Shown here piece after piece: positions 5,619 to 7,805 of a DNA stretch of 7,805 bases. A program made the position numbers and the translations under genes. Under the pieces are notes generated by a model. It worked only from the letters and a program-made list of their open reading frames with translations. It did no database searches and was not told the origin of the DNA. Source of the DNA: Actinobacteria bacterium UBA3086 (lineage in GTDB: Bacteria; Actinomycetota; Coriobacteriia; Anaerosomatales; UBA3086); the NCBI GenBank assembly GCA_002367305.1, contig DFBG01000097.1:1-7805 (forward strand). The letters run 5' to 3'. Every line of letters starts with the position of its first letter. The stretch's first letter is position 1.

Positions 5619-7022
5619 CTACTCATCCCAGGTCTGAGTAGACCCCGTCCAATCCTTGCCTACGACGACGAGGATGTCCGTGTCGAATATGTACATCCCA
5701 CGACTCGACACGACTTTGCCTTGAGGAAGCTCTGCGCTCACCTGCGCAGCCGCAGCACTCTGATCCTTGTAGATGATCAGCGTCTCGTCATAGACGAACT
5801 GGTTCGCGTTACCAACCTCATCGATCATATAGCCCATATCGGCAAGGATCGACGCTGCGCCACCCGCACTCCCCGCGATACCGGCACCATTCCTGATAGC
5901 CACACTGATAGTAGAAGGATCCAGCGGTTCGGGGGGTACTATCTCCTCCTCGAAACTTCTACCGGTCAAGAATATCTCTACGAGTTCCTCCTTGAGATCC
6001 TCGTCCGTCCACACATATGGTGATCGCCACTCGCCCATGACTGTCGCCGTGTAGATGTCATCGGGCGACATGCCCCTGAGGGTTTGTGCAGTGTACACCA
6101 GATCACCAACCTCCATGTTGGTGGTGATGCTCCCGGCGAGTTCACTGACGATGGAAGGTATCTTGAGCACATTTCCCATGTCACCGGCCTGCTTTGCAAG
6201 CGCCCGGAAGAACTCCTGCTGATGACGCATGCGCGTGAAGTCGGCGTCGGGAAAATCTCGGCTCCTCACATAGGTGAGCGCATGCGCACCATCAAGCAGC
6301 TGATATCCCTCGGCGATGTACTTCGCCTCATGGTTCGGGGTGTGACTAGCAGCATTCCAGTCGTCGATCTCCGCATCAACATCGATCCAAATGCCACCCA
6401 TGGCATCCACTATGTCCTGCAGACCGAAGAAGTCGATCTCCATGTAGTAGTTGACGTCGATCCCGAGGAAATCCTCGACGGTCCTAACCATGAGCGCAGG
6501 ACCTCCCTCTGGCCCGCCCTTCGCCACAGCCGAGTTGATCTTGGCGACCCCGTGACCAGCGATATCAACACGCGTGTCGCGCGGAATCGAGAGCATCGAG
6601 ACCTGCTTCTGCTCCATATCGACACGGGCCACCATAATCGTGTCAGCGCGAGCAACCTCGTCGCCCGGCCGCACGTCACTGCCCAGGAGCAAGATAACGA
6701 AAGGCTCCTTAGGCTTGGGGCGCTCAACGACCTCCGCAAGTTCACTCCTCGCACCTTCCGAGGTCTGGATCTCAGCGCCAACCGAACGCATGAAGAAGTA
6801 GCCCCAAACGGCGGCTCCGAGAAGCGCGACCAACACCATTGCGAGCGCACCCAGAGCGACACGCTTGATCGTCTGCTTGCGACGCTGCTCGTGCACACGC
6901 ATCCTCGGCGCTCGCTGTACGGGAGGTCCATCAACGCCGGAAGGCGTGAGGTCCCGTTTGCTCCTGCGACCGTTGTATCCTCGTGTCGCTGTTCGACTCT
7001 TGCGTCTTGATCGGCTTTCCAC
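5619..7022 (-). CDS. LytR-CpsA-Psr (LCP) family glycopolymer transferase with LytR_C domain
   Basis: This is a 467-residue type II membrane protein. LCP enzymes move glycopolymers from undecaprenyl (pyro)phosphate carriers to peptidoglycan, and in some actinobacteria to proteins. Residues 1-54 are a cytoplasmic tail with 18 Arg/Lys. Residues 55-77 are a single membrane helix. The LCP domain spans about 107-275. Visible hallmarks are LLLGSDVRPG (111-120), ADT (126-128), SIPRDTRVDI (145-154), KINSA (161-165), YVRSRDF (251-257) and DFTRMRHQQEF (261-271). These include the Asp and Arg positions that bind the pyrophosphate and metal. Residues about 371-457 (SVAIRNGAGIAG ... ILVVVGKDW) match the LytR_C domain common in actinobacterial LCP proteins. 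The start is GTG 7022: an in-frame TGA lies two codons upstream and AAGAAGAGAG (complement of 7031-7040) is 8 nt away. Met41 is an alternative start but has no spaced ribosome site. It is probably cotranscribed with the acyltransferase 63 bp upstream. Confidence 0.95.
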   Translation of the reverse strand: MESRSRRKSRTATRGYNGRRSKRDLTPSGVDGPPVQRAPRMRVHEQRRKQTIKRVALGALAMVLVALLGAAVWGYFFMRSVGAEIQTSEGARSELAEVVERPKPKEPFVILLLGSDVRPGDEVARADTIMVARVDMEQKQVSMLSIPRDTRVDIAGHGVAKINSAVAKGGPEGGPALMVRTVEDFLGIDVNYYMEIDFFGLQDIVDAMGGIWIDVDAEIDDWNAASHTPNHEAKYIAEGYQLLDGAHALTYVRSRDFPDADFTRMRHQQEFFRALAKQAGDMGNVLKIPSIVSELAGSITTNMEVGDLVYTAQTLRGMSPDDIYTATVMGEWRSPYVWTDEDLKEELVEIFLTGRSFEEEIVPPEPLDPSTISVAIRNGAGIAGSAGGAASILADMGYMIDEVGNANQFVYDETLIIYKDQSAAAAQVSAELPQGKVVSSRGMYIFDTDILVVVGKDWTGSTQTWDE

Positions 7023-7085
7023 GAATCAGTCTCTCTTCTTGTTGCGATCCACGTGCCCGGTCCTACGTCGGGAAGCGGAATCCTA

Positions 7086-7652
7086 TCACGTATCGATCGA
7101 GGTCAAGACCAAGGGGGCTATGATGGCATCTTCCTGTAACGTGACGGCGTTGTTAAGGACAGCACCGGAGCCTATTCTCGTGCGTGCACCAATGGTGACT
7201 TCGCTCTCGACGACAGCCCCGCTCGCCACCACGACACCGTTCCCCAAAAGACATCGCTCACCCACGACGACTCCATCTCCGATACGGCACTCAGACCCAA
7301 GCTTCGTTCCAGCCATGAGTACGACGAGAGCGCCGATATCGCACCCCTCGTCCACCACAAGCCCGGCAAGTCCTAGGCCATCTGATTTCGAGTGTCTGCC
7401 CGACTCGGGTCGCCGTCCCAGCACGACACCGTCGGACACGATGCACCTCGCACCGAGCGAGGTGCCTTTGTGGATCGTGACATTGTCGCCGATGACACAA
7501 CCGTCACCGATCAGAACGTCTGGGTGAAGATGAACGAACGATCCGATCGTCACGTCATCTCCGACACTCGTGCGCTCATCGATGATGGCGAATGGCGCAG
7601 GCTTGAAGCCATCGCCGATGACAGCCTCAGGGTGTACGAGGATTCCACTCAT
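7086..7652 (-). CDS. Left-handed beta-helix (hexapeptide repeat) acyltransferase
   Basis: This is a 188-residue protein made almost wholly of hexapeptide repeats of the [LIV]-G-x4 type: AVIGDG, SVGDDVTIG, VLIGDGCVIGDNVTI, RIGDGVVVGERCLLGNGVVV and EVTIGARTRIGSGAVL. This pattern folds into the parallel beta-helix of LpxA-like acyl/acetyltransferases, usually trimers with active sites between subunits. The helix is interrupted at residues 79-92 by a polar loop, GRRPESGRHSKSDG. Such loops shape the active site in nucleotide-sugar acetyltransferases, so acetylation of an amino sugar for the polymer is a reasonable inference from fold and neighbours. The acyl donor and the acceptor cannot be read from sequence. 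ATG 7652 was chosen because GGAGG lies 6 nt upstream. The 12-codon extension to 7688 has no ribosome site and adds MEHEWHTLWRPR, which does not fit the fold. It lies directly upstream of the LCP gene. Confidence 0.85.
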   Translation of the reverse strand: MSGILVHPEAVIGDGFKPAPFAIIDERTSVGDDVTIGSFVHLHPDVLIGDGCVIGDNVTIHKGTSLGARCIVSDGVVLGRRPESGRHSKSDGLGLAGLVVDEGCDIGALVVLMAGTKLGSECRIGDGVVVGERCLLGNGVVVASGAVVESEVTIGARTRIGSGAVLNNAVTLQEDAIIAPLVLTSIDT

Positions 7653-7771
7653 CCTAGGCCTCCAAAGTGTGTGCCACTCGTGTTCCACAGCAAAAATGCA
7701 TCCGTCGCGAACCTAGTCTGCCCGGAGCGCCGACGAAGTCCGGCCTCAACGACTGGTATTGAGGAAGACAG
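7653..7771. promoter_or_regulatory. Divergent spacer between acyltransferase and right-edge gene
   Basis: These 119 bp separate two divergent starts, so promoters in both directions are expected. I could not find a convincing -35/-10 pair on either strand. A leftward candidate, TTCGTC then TAGGTT with a 16-bp gap, matches poorly. The only firm signals are the two Shine-Dalgarno sites at its ends (7659-7663 leftward and 7761-7765 rightward). Confidence 0.3.
7659..7663 (-). promoter_or_regulatory. Shine-Dalgarno deciding the acyltransferase start
   Basis: The complement reads GGAGG, separated by 6 nt from ATG 7652-7650. It selects this ATG over the in-frame ATG at 7688. The resulting protein starts MSGILVHPEAVIGDG, running straight into the first hexapeptide coil, as usual in this fold. 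Confidence 0.8.
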
Positions 7772-7805
7772 ATGCGCCTGTTGCTCACAGGCGTACCACC
7801 TTGTT
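7772..7805 (+). CDS. Start of an unidentified gene, cut by the right edge
   Basis: ATG at 7772 follows GAGGA (7761-7765) at 6 nt spacing and opens MRLLLTGVPPC before the window ends. The hydrophobic beta-strand start followed by Thr-Gly would suit a nucleotide-binding or GT-B/Rossmann-type N-terminus. Eleven residues are too few to assign a family. The call rests on the ribosome site, the open frame and the divergent arrangement. Confidence 0.5.
   Translation, partial: MRLLLTGVPPC

Noticed and set aside
6084..7010. 308-residue rightward open frame opposite the LCP gene
   Set aside because: It is antisense to the well-supported LCP domain, has a His/Arg-rich unstructured composition, and no convincing start. 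It is a GC-rich shadow frame.
6865..7527. 220-residue rightward open frame across the LCP and acyltransferase starts
   Set aside because: It runs antisense to two supported genes and has low-complexity Ser/Thr/Pro composition, a mirror of the hexapeptide repeats.
7653..7688. N-terminal extension of the acyltransferase to ATG 7688
   Set aside because: The extra 12 residues do not fit the beta-helix and there is no ribosome site before 7688, while GGAGG fits ATG 7652.

Overview
The window is a cell-surface glycopolymer (exopolysaccharide or capsule-type) locus from a Gram-positive bacterium, most likely an actinobacterium. Three things point there: a three-repeat CWB2 (cell wall binding repeat 2) anchor, a LytR-CpsA-Psr (LCP) protein with a LytR_C tail and a long Arg/Lys-rich cytoplasmic N-terminus, and moderately high GC with TTG and GTG starts. 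CWB2 proteins are common in Clostridia and in the actinobacterial class Coriobacteriia. Base composition favours the latter, but this placement is inference.

Layout. A leftward gene cut by the left edge (1-252) encodes the N-terminus of an O-antigen ligase/Wzy-like membrane protein. A 121-bp divergent spacer follows. A rightward three-gene run then encodes a Wzx-like flippase (374-1927), a secreted BNR_4-type beta-propeller with three CWB2 repeats (1924-4374), and a GT4 glycosyltransferase of WbuB type (4377-5606). The first two genes overlap by four bases (TTGA) and the next two are separated by two bases, so the run is almost certainly one operon. A leftward pair converges on it: a left-handed beta-helix acyltransferase (7652-7086) and the LCP enzyme (7022-5619). 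The two 3' ends lie 12 bp apart over a dyad that may stop transcription from both sides. At the right edge a rightward gene begins at 7772 with a good Shine-Dalgarno, but only 11 codons are visible.

How the parts fit. The GT4 enzyme and the acyltransferase (or its amino-sugar product) would build a lipid-linked repeat unit. The flippase would export it, the Wzy/ligase-like protein would polymerise or transfer it, and the LCP enzyme would attach it to peptidoglycan. The CWB2 protein would sit on the wall among those polymers.

The main observation is in the N-terminal half of the CWB2 protein. It looks like the BNR_4 beta-propeller of polysaccharide lyases PL24/PL25 and carries a His-His-Tyr-Arg set (H99, H119, Y163, R179). 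As I recall them, the PL25 catalytic residues have nearly the same spacing. This suggests a wall-anchored lyase made as part of the polymer's own export operon. No RNA genes, insertion sequences or CRISPR arrays were seen.
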